A stretch of DNA of 64,000 nt from positions 118,645-182,644 of the forward strand of contig JAPKLW010001547.1 of the NCBI GenBank assembly GCA_026898455.1, given 5' to 3'. How positions within the stretch are numbered: the first letter of the stretch is position 1; the number at the start of each line of letters is the position of its first letter. This document shows positions 1 to 11,615 of this stretch, piece after piece. A program made the position numbers and the translations under genes. Below the pieces are notes generated by a model. That model made no database searches and was not told the DNA's origin. It worked only from the letters and a program-made list of their open reading frames with translations. The DNA is from Plectranthus barbatus. Lineage: Eukaryota; Streptophyta; Magnoliopsida; Lamiales; Lamiaceae.

Positions 1-261
1 AGTTTTTTATCATTGATTAATTATAATTTAACATTTGATTATGTCAATTAAAAATATTATTTATTGTGATTCTTACACCATTAGAGATGGAGATTATTTT
101 TCATTGAATCAAACCTTAAAATATAATGGAGAAACATTGGAGTATTTTTTATAATGGAATGAATAAAATGAAACATTAAGATATAATTTAATGACGGAAA
201 AACATTAGGATATTTTTTATATCTGATTAAAACTAAATCTCGAAGAAATTAAGATGCCTTA
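1..261. other. AT-rich intergenic DNA
   Basis: No coding region, RNA gene or clear repeat structure is visible. The base composition is strongly AT-rich, as in the other intergenic parts of the window. Confidence 0.6.
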
Positions 262-381
262 TTTTTTAATAAATTTACATTTATTTAAACGCATACACTA
301 GATATTTTCGGAGAAATTTGAATCAATGACTTCTTAATCCAGACAATATATTTTCACTATTACACCTCGAACGAGCAAGGA
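262..381 (-). repeat. SINE-like element (tRNA-related)
   Basis: Read on the minus strand this has a Pol III box-A-like stretch (GGTGTAATAGTGAAA) followed about 30 bases later by a box-B-like stretch (AGTCATTGATTCAAAT) and a tail with AAATAAATGTAAATT. The same arrangement occurs at 12361-12484 and 33235-33346 on the minus strand and partly at 33470-33600 and 51718-51760, so it is a dispersed family. Both boxes are degenerate; this copy is probably dead. Ends are approximate. Confidence 0.5.
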
Positions 382-872
382 ACAACCGTCTTAATTTTCT
401 ATAAACTGATGATGTACATTGCATGCAAGTAATGTATATATTCTTATTTTGGTGTACTTTCCGTTTACGACTACTTTCGTTGAATGTTGAAAAAATAATT
501 AAGTAAATAAATGGCGAATATAGCACAATTAAAATTAATTTCGACATCAAATAAACTATTATTAATAATTTTAAACCAGTCAATCGCAATTTAATATTGC
601 AATGCATATATGCTTTGATTTTTAAAAGATAAATACTTTCTTTCTTTTCTTTTTTTTTTTTTTGAGAGGAAGATAAATACTTTCTTAAAAAGCAGTGCTC
701 AATTTGTTTCTATACACGAGAATATATATACATACATAAAGTAGTCGACATATATATATATATATACTAGGCCTATTTCTTTTTTATCTTTTCGATATTC
801 CAAATTCATGCATATATACTTTATTTCTTTATTTATTATTATTTTTTAAGTATACCCTTTGAACATAGGCAA
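382..872. other. AT-rich intergenic DNA
   Basis: Nothing recognisable apart from short simple repeats, such as the T-run near 645 and the TATATA runs around 725-765. Small reading frames here look random. Confidence 0.6.
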
Positions 873-1066
873 AAATTTGCGTTAGGCAGGCCTAAACGGT
901 TTAGGCGGGTTTTATCCTACCCAAATGGGTTCACCCATCCCAAATAGGGTATATTATATGGGTTTGAGCTTGGGTTAATGGATAAAACCCGCTTAAAGCT
1001 TGGGTTAATGGATAAAACCCGCCTAAATCGTTTAGGCCGGCCTAACCCAAGACCTTCCCTTGAACA
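873..1066. repeat. Dispersed repeat with GGCTTAGG/AAACCCGCC-type motifs
   Basis: The segment contains CTAAACGGTTTAGGCGGG and GGATAAAACCCGCCTAAA motifs. The phrase GCTTGGGTTAATGGATAAA occurs twice in tandem near 968-1018. The reverse complement of the first 115 bases matches the 137-bp insertion at 12201-12337, where a duplicated site and an empty paralogous site exist. It lies roughly 160 bases upstream of the first PP2 gene, so it is part of that gene's promoter neighbourhood. No coding capacity is seen. Confidence 0.6.
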
Positions 1067-1133
1067 TATTAGTAAGAAAATTAAAATATATGAAATTCTT
1101 TTTTTGAACAAATCATATATTCTTTTCTTCCAA

Positions 1134-1143
1134 CTATATATAG
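1134..1143 (+). promoter_or_regulatory. TATA box of the first PP2-A gene
   Basis: CTATATATAG lies 85-94 bases upstream of the ATG at 1228, the usual spacing for a plant gene with a short 5' leader. The leader between them contains a T-run and no upstream ATG in a strong context. Prediction from sequence only. Confidence 0.45.
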
Positions 1144-1227
1144 AGAGCTTCTAATAAATGACGAAAACATCAAACTAAACTCATTCTGTCTCAAAACTTT
1201 TTTTTTTTTTTTTGTCTGATTTCAAAA

Positions 1228-1977
1228 ATGGCTTCGAACTCGAGTCCACACCATTCAGGAAGCTCTTCAATCAAATTCAACCCATCCAAGGTAATAATTA
1301 ATTAGCAAATCATGTTTCTTTTTCTCTCTCTAAATTAACCAATTCATATATATATAATCTCAAACTATCTTGTATAAATTATTAATGATTAATTTTCCTA
1401 AACAAGGATGGGAGCATGTTGATCCAACCCAATCAACTCAACATTGTTTGGGGCAACGACAATCGCTACTGGACCGTGCGAGAGTGAGTATATATTTCTT
1501 GAATATTTACGACTCGAGAATTAATTAAAATTCTCGAGTCGTTGAATAAAAATAAATTAGTGAAAATGTAATGTCTGAACGCAACTCTGCAGGAACTCAC
1601 CTGCAGAGCTGCATCAAGTGTGCTGGCTGGAGGTGACGGGGTTCGTCGACGGCGTGGCGGCGAACAAGAACTACGAGGTAGGGTTTCGAGTGTCGTTGAA
1701 GCCGGACGCGTTCGGGTGGGGGAGCTACCCGATTTACATGATGATCAAGAAAGGGAAGGACGGGAAGATCGCGTGGACGAAGATCTCGATAAACCCTAAT
1801 CAGAAGGGGGAGTTCGAGATCAGAGGGAGGTGGATGAAGGCGGATCAGCAAGCAGACAACCCTAATGATAGAATGCTCTACTTCGGGTTGTACGAGGTTT
1901 GGAGTGGGAAGTGGAAGGGAGGGATCAACATTCACCATGCATGGGTAAGAGAGTTGCCACGAACGGCGTCGTACTGA
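1228..1977 (+). CDS. Phloem protein 2-like (PP2-A type) lectin
   Basis: Three exons: 1228-1290, 1407-1483 and 1593-1977, joined by GT-AG introns with frame kept (63+77+385 nt = 174 residues plus stop). The start is the only ATG that gives a continuous product, with a Ser-rich N-terminus. The product carries the PP2 domain: a first block with IVWGNDNRYW, then the hallmark CWLEVTG, then GFRVSLKPDAFGW and YFGLYEVWSGKWKGG near the C-terminus. PP2 proteins are carbohydrate-binding lectins, classically of phloem sap; this short, single-domain form resembles the A9/A10 branch. It has no signal peptide or membrane segment, so it is probably cytosolic. A second PP2 gene lies 1.5 kb downstream on the same strand, suggesting an old tandem pair, although the two are quite diverged. 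The ligand and tissue of expression cannot be read from the sequence. Confidence 0.9.
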
Positions 1978-3461
1978 TCCATGTATGGGTTGGTTTGGTT
2001 GATGATCATGTCTCAATTTTCATGGTTTGCTTCTTTTCAAGATTGGGTTCCCAGAAAGGAATGGCCTCTCTCTCTCTCTTGCTCTCACTAACGCAGACAC
2101 TTGTGTAATAAAGTTTGTTTTGGTCTGATGAATGTAATAATAATTTGTATGATTGTCATGTATTTTGCTACTTCTATTTATGATATAATGCAAGGAGATT
2201 TATCCATTTTTGATTCTTTGGCACCTGTCTGTGTTACTAGTTTCGCTTACCTACTCACCGTGAGCACATATTATATGTTCACGTGCCAATTCCTTAGCTG
2301 AGGTAGGCATACCGACCTGATGCCGATGCGTCCATAATTCACTAGACAGTGACAATATAACATTGATCGTGAGGTTAATTTTAATTATTATCATCACTTT
2401 TAATATATTACCACATCAGTAGTTGTGGGTGCCCATCGATGGGCATTGGAGGGTTTCTACCATCATTACTCAATGAATTATGTATTTCTATTTCTCAAGT
2501 AATGAAGAGAACTATCATAATGATGATATATATGAGGATTTAAGCTTAGATTTTGCTATTATTTTTGTTTTGCAATTGTTTCCGGTGTTGTAAATTATAC
2601 TTTTTAGCATATACACAAGCATACTCTATTGTATATTTTGATAGAATTATCTTCGATTTCTTTGTTAATTGTATAAATTATTAAGAAATTTAAAAGTTAA
2701 AAAAAAAAAAAAAAAAAGACTTAAAGAATGGAAATAACTTGGATGTAAGGATATCTGTATTTATTGGCACTTTATCAAGATGTTATTCAAATCTTTAACC
2801 GTTTAGAGACAATCTGCATGTTGTGCAATACAATGCCTCTCTTCTTTGTAAAGGACGGAGTACTTTTCAAAACTTCTGCACCAACTCCATCATTTTCTGA
2901 TAATGGATGTTAACATGCAACTTTATGTCAAAACGACTCTTCGTCAATTCGAGGGGTCACAACTGGTTGCGAGAACTTTAAACTTTAATGAATCTCCATT
3001 ATTAAAGTCTGGCTTGAATAACTTTCTTGGTGTAAGGTATGGAAAGCAACTCATTTTTCGTGAAAAACTTGGATGTAAGTAGATATATATAGAGACATTA
3101 TTACATCAATGTGACAACACGTACGTACCAAAATCTTGATTATACCGTTAAACTACAACACTTTTGAAACGATACGACTCTTTATCTCGCGTATAATGAA
3201 AAGACTAAAGAATATGAAAATCAGCCAAAAAAAAAAGTCAGGTGATAGAGATTCGCCGGTAAGATCCCGATCAACATCAGCCTCCATTTAAAAACGAAAA
3301 AAAAATGAAACAGTTTTTTGCAAATTCAAACGATGTAAATATGAACACAGACAACATCAATGGCATCAAATTCCACAAGATAAAACGGATAAGACTGGGT
3401 TCCGACGTTCCTCCACGCCGCCACGCAATCAGAAGATAAGAATATCAACGATGATCGTAGC
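1978..3461. other. Intergenic region between two PP2 genes
   Basis: This holds the 3' flank of the first PP2 gene (a CT-rich stretch near 2068-2090), a 20-base A-run near 2700, and otherwise AT-rich sequence with no feature I can support. From about 3393 the frame of the next gene is open without a stop, but the first in-frame ATG is at 3462. Confidence 0.6.
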
Positions 3462-4841
3462 ATGTACGATCCAAGCAAGATAAGGATAGCCAACCATTTA
3501 AAAAATCTTACCATCAAGAATCAGAATATGATGCAGAAAATTAAAGGTTACTTTTACAGTGTGAATGCTGTAAAGGAGAATAAGTGTATGATGGAACAGA
3601 AAGTAAGCAGTGGTTTCCTATATAAACAGCGATTCATGGCCGCGTTAAGGGAGCTAATATCTTTTCTGTTGTCTAGCCTAATGGGTGTTGGGACGTCACA
3701 AGATAAGGCATCACAGGTAAGCGATGAAGAATCGAGCAAGAATGGGCCGAAAAGCAGTCATGCCGAAGGCAAAGGAAATCAGAGTAGCAAAAGAGTTGTG
3801 TTACCTCATAACTGTGAAGACATTTTGAAGCATGCTGATTCCCCAGTTGACGTATCTGATTCAAACATCACGGAGATGCTTCACGCGGGCGTGTTCTTGA
3901 ACCAGAAGAGGAAGGCAAGTAGGCGGTCTCTCTTTCGAGACAGCTTTGTTTTGTTTTCTTTGAATAAAGTATTTTATTAAATTAAGAAAATGTTATCATC
4001 TGTAAAAGAAAGAGAAATTGAGTAAAAACTATGCCTATTGTTATATTTATTCTTTTTTCTTACACGAAACTTCGTATTGCAGAAGTACTGGGTAGACAAG
4101 CAGTCCAACTGCAACTGCTTCATGATCTTTGCACAAAGTCTGTCGATAACTTGGGCAGAAGATCGACGTTTCTGGAATTGGCCGGTCTTGAAAGAATCAA
4201 GGTATGAGAATAACCTCCTGTAACTCTGTAAGAGATTGAAAGTTAGAACTCAATCAGATTTTAAGGAATGAATGCTTGCATCTGCAAAAGCAACAACACG
4301 TAATCGTATAGGACTCATCATGCATCGGCATCTCATATCAGAAACCAAGAAAACATGCTATTGCAAATAAAAACTAGTAGCAAAGACTGATGTAGGTCCA
4401 TGTAAACGTAGATTGAATTTGAAAGTGCCGTTTGTGTTTTGCAGCGACGAACATCTTGCAGTCGCTGAACTGCTCAGCGTTTGCTGGCTAGAGGTGCATG
4501 GAAAATTTGAGGTAAAAAACCTCACACCGGGACAACTCTACGAAGTTGTATTTGTTGTGATGATGAAGGATCCTGCTTACGGATGGGAAGTTCCCGTGAA
4601 TCTGAGACTCACTTTACCGGATGGAAGTAGACAAGAACATAAAGAGAACTTGATGGAAAAGCCAAGAGGGGTATGGATAGAGATCCCGGCAGGAGAGATA
4701 AAGAGCTCAGCTGATAAGACTGGAGAGACGGAGTTTTCTTTATATGAATACGAGGGAGGAGAATGGAAGAGAGGGCTGTTACTGAAAGGCGTTAAAATTC
4801 AGCCGAAAAGCTTGAGGTCTGTAACATCGGGTTCTCCCTGA
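3462..4841 (+). CDS. PP2-A1: Phloem protein 2-like A1 (PP2-A1-type lectin)
   Basis: Three exons: 3462-3914, 4083-4201 and 4445-4841 (453+119+397 nt = 322 residues plus stop). The N-terminal half (about 150 residues) is charged and of low complexity, ending in VFLNQKRK. Exon 2 gives KYWVDKQSNCNCFMIFAQ and SITWAEDRRFWNWP; exon 3 gives AELLSVCWLEVHGKFEV and SLYEYEGGEWKRGLLLKG. These are the conserved blocks of PP2-A1-like lectins. Intron 1 begins AAG|GCAAGT, a consensus GC donor: it is the only nearby site that keeps the frame into KYWVDK, since the GTAGGC four bases on would shift it. The annotated start makes a longer protein than the usual PP2-A1 (around 250 residues); internal Met codons near 3528 or 3588 are alternatives. 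A stop at 3390-3392 closes the frame upstream. Expected role: sugar-binding protein of phloem sieve element/companion cells. Confidence 0.85.
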
Positions 4842-5361
4842 AATCAGAATCTTTACTTTCCCTTCACATGAATAAAACTGGCTGACTTCTGGAGAACCGG
4901 TATTATCGAAAGTTGGTGTCTTCATTTCTTAGAAGCAAATTTGGTTTTCCTCTTTCGTGTGTAATCAATAAGCAAGATAGGCTTGTTCATTATCAGCATG
5001 TATGTTCATCTAATGTGTTTGAACAAATGCGCGCTATCTATTACATCCTCAAATTGAATGCTCCGAAATTATATATGCTGAATGAGACCACTTAGACATG
5101 CTCAAATTTCCAAAACACTATTTCCAAGAAATCCCCAAAATTTAAAAGAAAAATGTGGAAATCAGAAGTCCATCATATAATTGATTCATGACAAAAAGAA
5201 ATGGCAATCATATAGCTGAGATGAAGGAGATTCTGTTGTTCATTTATTCCATTTCAAGAAAAAGATATATATATATATATAGTAGATCTCCAAGAGAAAG
5301 AGTAACAACTTTACCTGAAGTTCATAGTGAGCTTCTTGCACAGCCATCGACGAAGGCAATC
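4842..5361. other. Convergent 3' flanks of PP2-A1-like and IMPL1 genes
   Basis: Downstream regions of a plus-strand and a minus-strand gene meet here. An AATAAA signal for the PP2 gene is seen at 4870-4875. A short (TA)n run lies around 5265-5281. No further gene is visible. Confidence 0.6.
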
Positions 5362-8300
5362 TCAAAGTTCTGTGTAATAATTCTCAGGCTTGTACCATAG
5401 TGAAAAATCGATCCCTTTACCCTTCAATTTCTCGGTCGCTGGTCCAATTCGCTCAAGAAGCTGCAACCAATCATGTAAAAGGAAAATCATTATTCAAAAT
5501 TTACTTCTCAACATGTTTTCATTGTCTGCTAAAACTTGTAGCAGAAATTGGTCAACAGGTCTCAAACATATGTTGGGAGAATGAAAAAAAAGAGAACCAT
5601 AAGATTTTTAAAATGGACACTAACCTTCGAGTGAATCACTCCATTGGATACCAAGACGGATCTATCAAATACGGAAAATTTTCCACCATCCATGCAGGAA
5701 ACTGTTCCCCCAGCCTCTTCAACGATCTACTTGAGAGCATGAAAATTTTAAGAGGTAGAGATTTTTGAGGAAAAAATAATACACCTTTAATACTTAAGTA
5801 ATAACCAGTTATTTTCATTATTACGCCTATTAATCGATGTAACCAGAGAGAATACCACTGAACTATCCAATGAGCTTCCCATTATAAACAAGAGGGACAG
5901 TAATGTGACTTACCAAAACACCAGCAGCCATATCCCAAGGTTTAAGACGGTACTCCCAGTAGGCTTCTACGATTCCCAGGGCCACATGAGACATGTCGAC
6001 TGCTGCTGCACCAAGCCTCCTCACACCCTGCATGGAGATAGTAGATTTTTATGCAAACATGTTGAAACAGGACATTGCAATATAAATTACCATTTACTTG
6101 TAGATAGGAACGGGTGTCTTACCCGACTAATGTCAGTGAATTCCTTGAATAGCTCCATATTGGTTGCCCATGGACCATCATGTTCATATCCAAACCCAGT
6201 AACCAAAAGCGATCGCTCAACCTAACATTTATTAAAGAAATTGGTTTATCAGAATATAAGAAATAAAAGCTCTTGCATCGACCATGAAGAAGAAAGATAC
6301 TCCTGAAGGTCATGAGGCACATAACCAAATTTCAAAATCAAAAGGAATAAATTTTGTCATAGCCCACATCTAGTCCTAAGGACAGGAGATCCGGTGAAAA
6401 AACTATGACATGGTTTCAAGCAGATATAGAGAATTAGAGAGAGAGAGAGAGAGAGAGAGGAAAGTAATTTGATAGAAACCTTGTCTAACTTGCCAATAAT
6501 ACTAATTCAATGAAAGAAAAAAACAGAAAAAGATGCAAAGACGCAAAGTGCAATGGGATATGACAGGTTTGCTTGAGAAAGATGTACATAGTTCAAGCGA
6601 TTCACGACCAAAACTACATGATAACTCACCTTATCAGTCTTGCTCACATGAATTTTCTCTCCATTGCAAAATGCACCTTTGCCTGAAATCTCATGAATAC
6701 CGAGTTAACATGAAAAAGGTACAAATACACTTGAAAACGAAAGAGGGGATGATAGGAATGTTCTACCAGCAGCTGCAGTAAAAGTCCGAGTATTCCAACA
6801 CTTAGGTCCACCAACAAACTCTACCTACAGGCGAAGACAACACAGTCAACTTCTGATCTAGTTCAACATGCTGTAGAAATATCTGTAAGTCGAATCAGTC
6901 ATAAAGCATGTGTCTAGGTACCACTGAGGCAGCAGCTGGCTTTCCTTTGTAAAGTACACCAATGGAAACCGCAAAGCTGGGATAGCAATGAGCAAAATTT
7001 GTGGTACCATCTGCATTAATGTTCAAAAAATAATAAGAAACGGAGAGAGAGAATCCATGGTAAAAAAATTGAGGTTTTCACTTTCTAAGTAAACATGCAT
7101 CCTGACAACCATACATAACTTTAAAAGAGAAATCATATAACTGATCATTACAGTTTTCACCATATATAATCAGTATTGAGGTCATAATTATAATATAATC
7201 CAAGATTCACAATGTTTGAGAGCAGTCACACCCATGAATAGGGGCTCGATAAGCAATACCTAGGGGATCGATACACCAAAGATAGTCAGAAGATGAATCT
7301 CCGATGATCCCTCCTTCCTCCCCAAGAATAAGATGGTCTTGGAAATTTTTCTTTACCACATCAAGAATAGCAGCCTCACTCATTTTATCAGTGCTGCAGG
7401 ATATTCATTCAATGGATTTGTTAAAAACAAATAAAGTAATAGTGAAAACCCACCATTAAAAAAAAACAATCAACAGATGATGACCATAAAAACATGAGAT
7501 ATATTAACTTTGGCATAGTTCTTGTAAAGTTCTCATGTCTCCCTACAAAACCGGTTTTGTAAGGAGAAGGGAGCTTCACTATTATATAGTGGTATAGTCC
7601 AGGTCCATGGTCGATATGGGATTATTCAACACACACCCCTCATGCACAGCGTGGAGCTTCACGGGAATCCCATCATCGGGATAAGTCAAGTCCTATCATC
7701 AGTACAAATCGGGTCCCACATCGAACCGAACCTGGCTTTGATACCATGTAAAGTTCTCATTTCTCCCTACAAAACCGGCTTGTAAGGAGAGGGGGCCTTA
7801 ATGGTGATATACTCCCAGGTCTATGGTCGATGTGGGATAATTCAACAGTTCTTATCGAGTATAATCGAATTGCACAGCTGATGAAATAGAAATTATAAAT
7901 TTATAATGAACCTTAATGCACAAAATCTCTCAGCAGCACTACTCTCTACTAACAATGCAACAACAAAAGATGCTGATGGAGACTCTAGTGTCAACTGATT
8001 TTTCTTCACTGATAAACTATCAGATTATTTGAGTTTCTGTGGGAAGTACGACAAGTTTAGAGTGGCAACAAGTCTTACTCAGTCACCAGATCAGTCAGCC
8101 CCTTGTAGGTTATGTTTCGAGGCTTATTCACAGCATCCATTATGACCTGAGGAAAAAAAAAACTTTGAATAACCAGATATAAATTATTCTAAATAACTAT
8201 CTCAATATTAAAACACAAACTTCCACACACACACACGCCCAATAAACCATATAGAGAAAGGAAAAGGAAAGGTCCCAAATAGACAACAAAGAAATCAATG

Positions 8301-8791
8301 AGACATTCACTCTCCACAACTACAACAAAGCTTCCAATTTTACAAACTAGTTAACCTAAATGTTCTCAGCAAAACCACACTTGCATTCTAATCAATTGCC
8401 ACCATAAATGATAAACCCATTCCACACAAGCAAAGATTCTTGCATACAGAATAAAAGACTGAAAAATCACCTGAGCACCAGTCTTGGCGGCAGTTTCAAT
8501 GACATCAAGAAGCCGGTCATAAGCAATGGGCCCCGTTGATTCCGCGCCGACTTTAAAATACTGCTTCTCCTCAGAAACATCCGATATAACAGCTTTGGTG
8601 CACAATCCCCTTCTACAACTGAAAGAAGAGGCCAATGCTGGATAAGATTCCTGTTTCAGAGGCCGAAGATTTGCGGTCAAACTCCTCGAAAACGAGAGTC
8701 TTGGGAGTTCAGGGGGAAGAACTGAAGTGGGTCTTCGAGAAAACCGGGTGAGATTGAGTGTGGGTGATGAAGCGATTATGCACCTTCCCAT
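5362..8791 (-). CDS. IMPL1: Chloroplast inositol monophosphatase-like 1 (IMPL1)
   Basis: Ten exons on the minus strand: 8791-8471, 8146-8079, 7393-7260, 7010-6922, 6824-6767, 6682-6630, 6221-6123, 6027-5914, 5726-5625 and 5460-5362. All introns are GT-AG; the lengths sum to 1137 nt, i.e. 378 residues. The first about 70 residues are Ser/Arg/Leu-rich and read as a plastid transit peptide. The inositol monophosphatase fold follows, with the metal-binding motifs LGEEGG (exon 3), IDPLDGTTNF (across exons 3/4) and the C-terminal KPWDMAAG (exon 8). The product ends in LWYKPENYYTEL. Length and exon pattern fit plant IMPL1, which hydrolyses inositol phosphates (myo-inositol recycling) in the chloroplast. 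IMPL2/HISN7, the histidinol-phosphatase relative, is the main alternative, but the N- and C-terminal sequences favour IMPL1. Intron 2 (7394-8078) carries a TRIM retroelement; intron 6 contains a GA microsatellite. Confidence 0.93.
6436..6459. repeat. GA microsatellite in an IMPL1 intron
   Basis: An uninterrupted run of about twelve AG units in the intron between IMPL1 exons 6 and 7. It is likely to be polymorphic in length. Confidence 0.85.
7523..7847 (-). mobile_element. TRIM (miniature LTR retroelement) in IMPL1 intron 2
   Basis: Two direct terminal repeats, 7523-7631 (109 bp) and 7747-7847 (101 bp), both run TGTAAAGTTCTCAT...TTCAACA on the plus strand. The 115-bp interior carries GCTTTGATACCA (7735-7746) directly against the second repeat; its complement TGGTATCAAAGC is the standard plant initiator-Met tRNA primer-binding site, so the element points to the minus strand, the same as IMPL1. 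A purine-rich tract (GAGGGGTGTG on the minus strand) abuts the other repeat. The element is flanked by a perfect 5-bp target duplication GTTCT (7518-7522 and 7848-7852). It has no coding capacity. The repeats have diverged by indels, so it is not very young. Confidence 0.93.
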
Positions 8792-9204
8792 GATGCTTCG
8801 GAGAGATTGAGGATTTTCCCGTTTTTTTCTGTGTTCTGTTCTTTCTTTTTTTTTCTCGTTTGTTTTTTTTTTTTTTTTCGATTTTATTGTTTAGGAGAAA
8901 TAGAAATTTGTAAAAACGCGATTTTGTTACTTTCCTCTTGACGAAGAACAGCGATTTTAGTCTGAATTGGAAGGTAAAGCAGGGAACAGCGCCGTCGGTA
9001 ACGTACTTGTTGAGAATAAATAAAAGTATGTTTATTCAAAAAAAAAAAAAAAAAAAAAAATGGTCCCCCCAAAAAAATTTGGGGGGTGGGGACCAAAAAA
9101 AAAAAAAAAAAAAAAACGCCATATTCAAAAAAAAAAAAAAAAAAAAACTCTATTTACACACATAAAACTTTATTATATATTAACAAAAATACTCACTTAA
9201 ATAT
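8792..9204. other. IMPL1 upstream region with long homopolymers and a G/C hairpin
   Basis: The promoter side of IMPL1. It contains a T-rich run (8850-8880) and three A-runs (from 9039, 9096 and 9128). Between the first two runs, 9062-9094 reads GGTCCCCCCAAA, seven bases, then TTTGGGGGGTGGGGACC, an imperfect palindrome. The 3' part (about 9150-9200) resembles the fragment at 13570-13620, 15045-15090 and 33935-33985 (AAACTTTATTATATATTAA...). Confidence 0.6.
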
Positions 9205-9432
9205 GAGGTAGTCTCCTGAGACATAGTCTCATCATTTTTTATTGGGGGACAAATCTTAATATATCATTTTAAAATAAATACATTGTTTTATTTTCTAATA
9301 TATTATTTTTTAGCTGTAAAAAATTACATTAGTTGCAACAAAGAAATATATCATTTCAATAAATTAAAAAACATTATTAAATTCGTCTTACAATAAAAAT
9401 GGTGAGACTGTCTCACATGAGAATTTGCCTTT
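9205..9432. mobile_element. Short inverted-repeat element (MITE-like)
   Basis: The left arm near 9205-9245 contains GAGACATAGTCTCATCATTTTTTATTG; its counterpart at 9390-9432, read on the minus strand, contains GAGACAGTCTCACCATTTTTATTG, so about 40 bp form an imperfect terminal inverted repeat around about 145 bp of AT-rich DNA. No reading frame is present. Exact ends and target duplication are not resolved. Confidence 0.55.
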
Positions 9433-9521
9433 AAATATATATTAAAATAAAATCGGATCCAAAATTTTGAAAGATTTAGTTGTATTAATTGAACTAATTA
9501 CTTCATTAAATATTAAGTGAA

Positions 9522-9525
<4 letters not shown>

Positions 9526-9574
<49 letters not shown>

Positions 9575-9598
9575 ATAATTTCATCGGATTTTGAGTGG

Positions 9599-9630
<32 letters not shown>
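9526..9630. repeat. Microsatellites (AT)n, (TG)n and (AAT)n
   Basis: An (AT)n run at 9526-9562 passes into (TG)n at 9563-9573; then 25 bases of unique sequence and a clean (AAT)n run to 9630. Confidence 0.9.
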
Positions 9631-10420
9631 TAATTTTTTTTTACTCTAGAACAATATTTAGATTTATCATCAATAATATACTTCAAGTAATCTCTATCAA
9701 AATCATTTTATAAATACTATAAAATTATATTAAAGTCTTTATATATAAAATGACAAATTTGGTGACATGATTTAATCACATATTATGTTGATTTGTATAT
9801 GATAAATGCCTACTATTAATACAAATAACACCACAAGGAATATCTAAATTTTACTGCCTATGACATAGATTTAATGATTTATATAAAACATATGATTATT
9901 TCACTCCATTTATGTATCAATCAATTTATATTACTTTATGATATAGTTTAATAGAAGTTATTTTTTTAACATCAATAAATTATTATTACACATTCATATT
10001 ATTGAAAATATGACACTAATTAAAAAATAGTTTAGATAAAATTAGATTTGTTTCTAGAATAACTCTTACACATTTTGTTATGCATCTCCATTTGAACTTC
10101 AGATAAGACAATTATGTTTTATTATTTCATATTCATGACTATCAATCATAGTCAATAACAATCTTGATCTCATAGTCAATTGTATGTTATTTTTTTCAAA
10201 GTTAGGATTAAAAACGAACTTAAGATGTAAGCAAGTGTTGATAATAATTTTAGAATGTCACGTATTCTTAATATTGTATAAGTAAATATTTCAAAATGTA
10301 CAAAATACATTACATTTTTATGCCTACATATTATTTGATCTATTTAACATAAAGTTTATATAAGTATTGTTACACAAATAATTTTAAAATAAAATAATAA
10401 ACTAATTATAATGAAATATA
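9631..10420. other. AT-rich intergenic DNA, probably inside a Helitron
   Basis: No genes. It precedes a plus-strand Helitron 3' terminus at 10421-10451 and may be part of that element, but I could not find a convincing 5' end. Confidence 0.45.
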
Positions 10421-10451
10421 ATTCTCAAGTATTGCGCAAGTGTTATACTAG
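10421..10451 (+). mobile_element. Helitron 3' terminus
   Basis: ATTCTCAAGTATTGCGCAAG, then TGTTATACTAG followed by T. This is a short GC-containing hairpin 10-12 bases before a terminal CTAG, the hallmark of a plant Helitron 3' end. It closely matches the minus-strand terminus at 43169-43200. The matching 5' end upstream was not identified. Confidence 0.6.
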
Positions 10452-10590
10452 TATATGGTAATGTATTCACGAAACACTGGTGTTAATAATAATTAAAGTT
10501 AACATCACCATCAATATTATATTGTCACATGTAGAGGAACATTTATGTATATATTAATTGTATATTAAAATATTAGAATTAGTTATATAG

Positions 10591-11232
10591 TGGTGATGGA
10601 AATCCAGGTCGATCGGCCGAATTTCAATAATTTAACTAAGCTAATTGGGCTTAATTAACTAAAAGAGTTATGGGCTAAATTGATAAATCACGATTTTGAT
10701 ATATCAAGAGAATCATTCAAGATAAGATAGAAAATTTTGATTTGTTTAGATAAGATTTGATAGTTATTTGAGTAATGTCGGATTCCAAATATTTTAGGAT
10801 TATTATTTATCTTTTTAGATAAATTTGTTTGACTTAATTTTCTATATAACTTAGGATTAGATATTTATTTTCCCCCTATAAATAGGGTTTATTAATATTT
10901 TAAATTCATCTTTCATTTTTAGTTTAATAAATTTGTGTGTTTATTTCTTCAATTCTGAGAGCTTATGAATTACCTGAATTACCTTGAAATTCTCTAATGG
11001 CTTATCAAACGAAACTTCACATCCGTTTATGGTGTCTTCATTATATTCAGTATTATTGTTGAGGCGAGTTGTTTATCAGGTTGTAAGGATTGGTTTCGTC
11101 CTTATTTATGATTTTGATGGTCGACTTTAAAGATGCTGAATTTCCATCCATATCCATTTCTTATTTCTGCATCGTGTCAACTATATTCCTATACTATATA
11201 TGATACTTATCATACCCGCTATGATCGTATCA
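10591..11232 (+). mobile_element. Solo LTR (family shared with block B)
   Basis: Runs from TGGTGATGGAAATCC to GATCGTATCA and contains the TATA motif CCTATAAATAGG at about 10877. Related fragments occur at 15697-15830 (5' part) and 29490-29911 (3' part). Two paralogous sites without it, near 13635 (ATGAATAGACAAAAC) and 34005 (ATGAGTAGACAATAC), show the likely empty target. I see no internal retroviral-type genes, so a solo LTR is the simplest reading; the flanking duplication is too eroded to prove it. Confidence 0.6.
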
Positions 11233-11615
11233 AGTTGACAATACTTCAATCTATTTAAGACTCTCCACTTATGTAACTATTATTAAGATTTCCATACAAA
11301 AGTTTTTGGTAATATGGAGTATTAATGGTGAATATTGTTACATCAACATTTGTTATGGATAAATTAATGTATGCCCGTGGTAAATATTGGAGCAATTTTG
11401 TTTGAGCCGTTAAATCATATATAATACAAACAAATAAACTATACTTTAGGCAAAGCAAAATAACACATTCCACTATTACACATAACTAAGAAATACATAT
11501 ACACCAAAAGTGTGTATTTATTCATAATTACTATCTTACATATAGCTAGTGATTTTGCATGAAGCAAAACCTACTTAGTTAGTTCTTCGGCTCAGCATCC
11601 GCCTTCTCACCGCCA

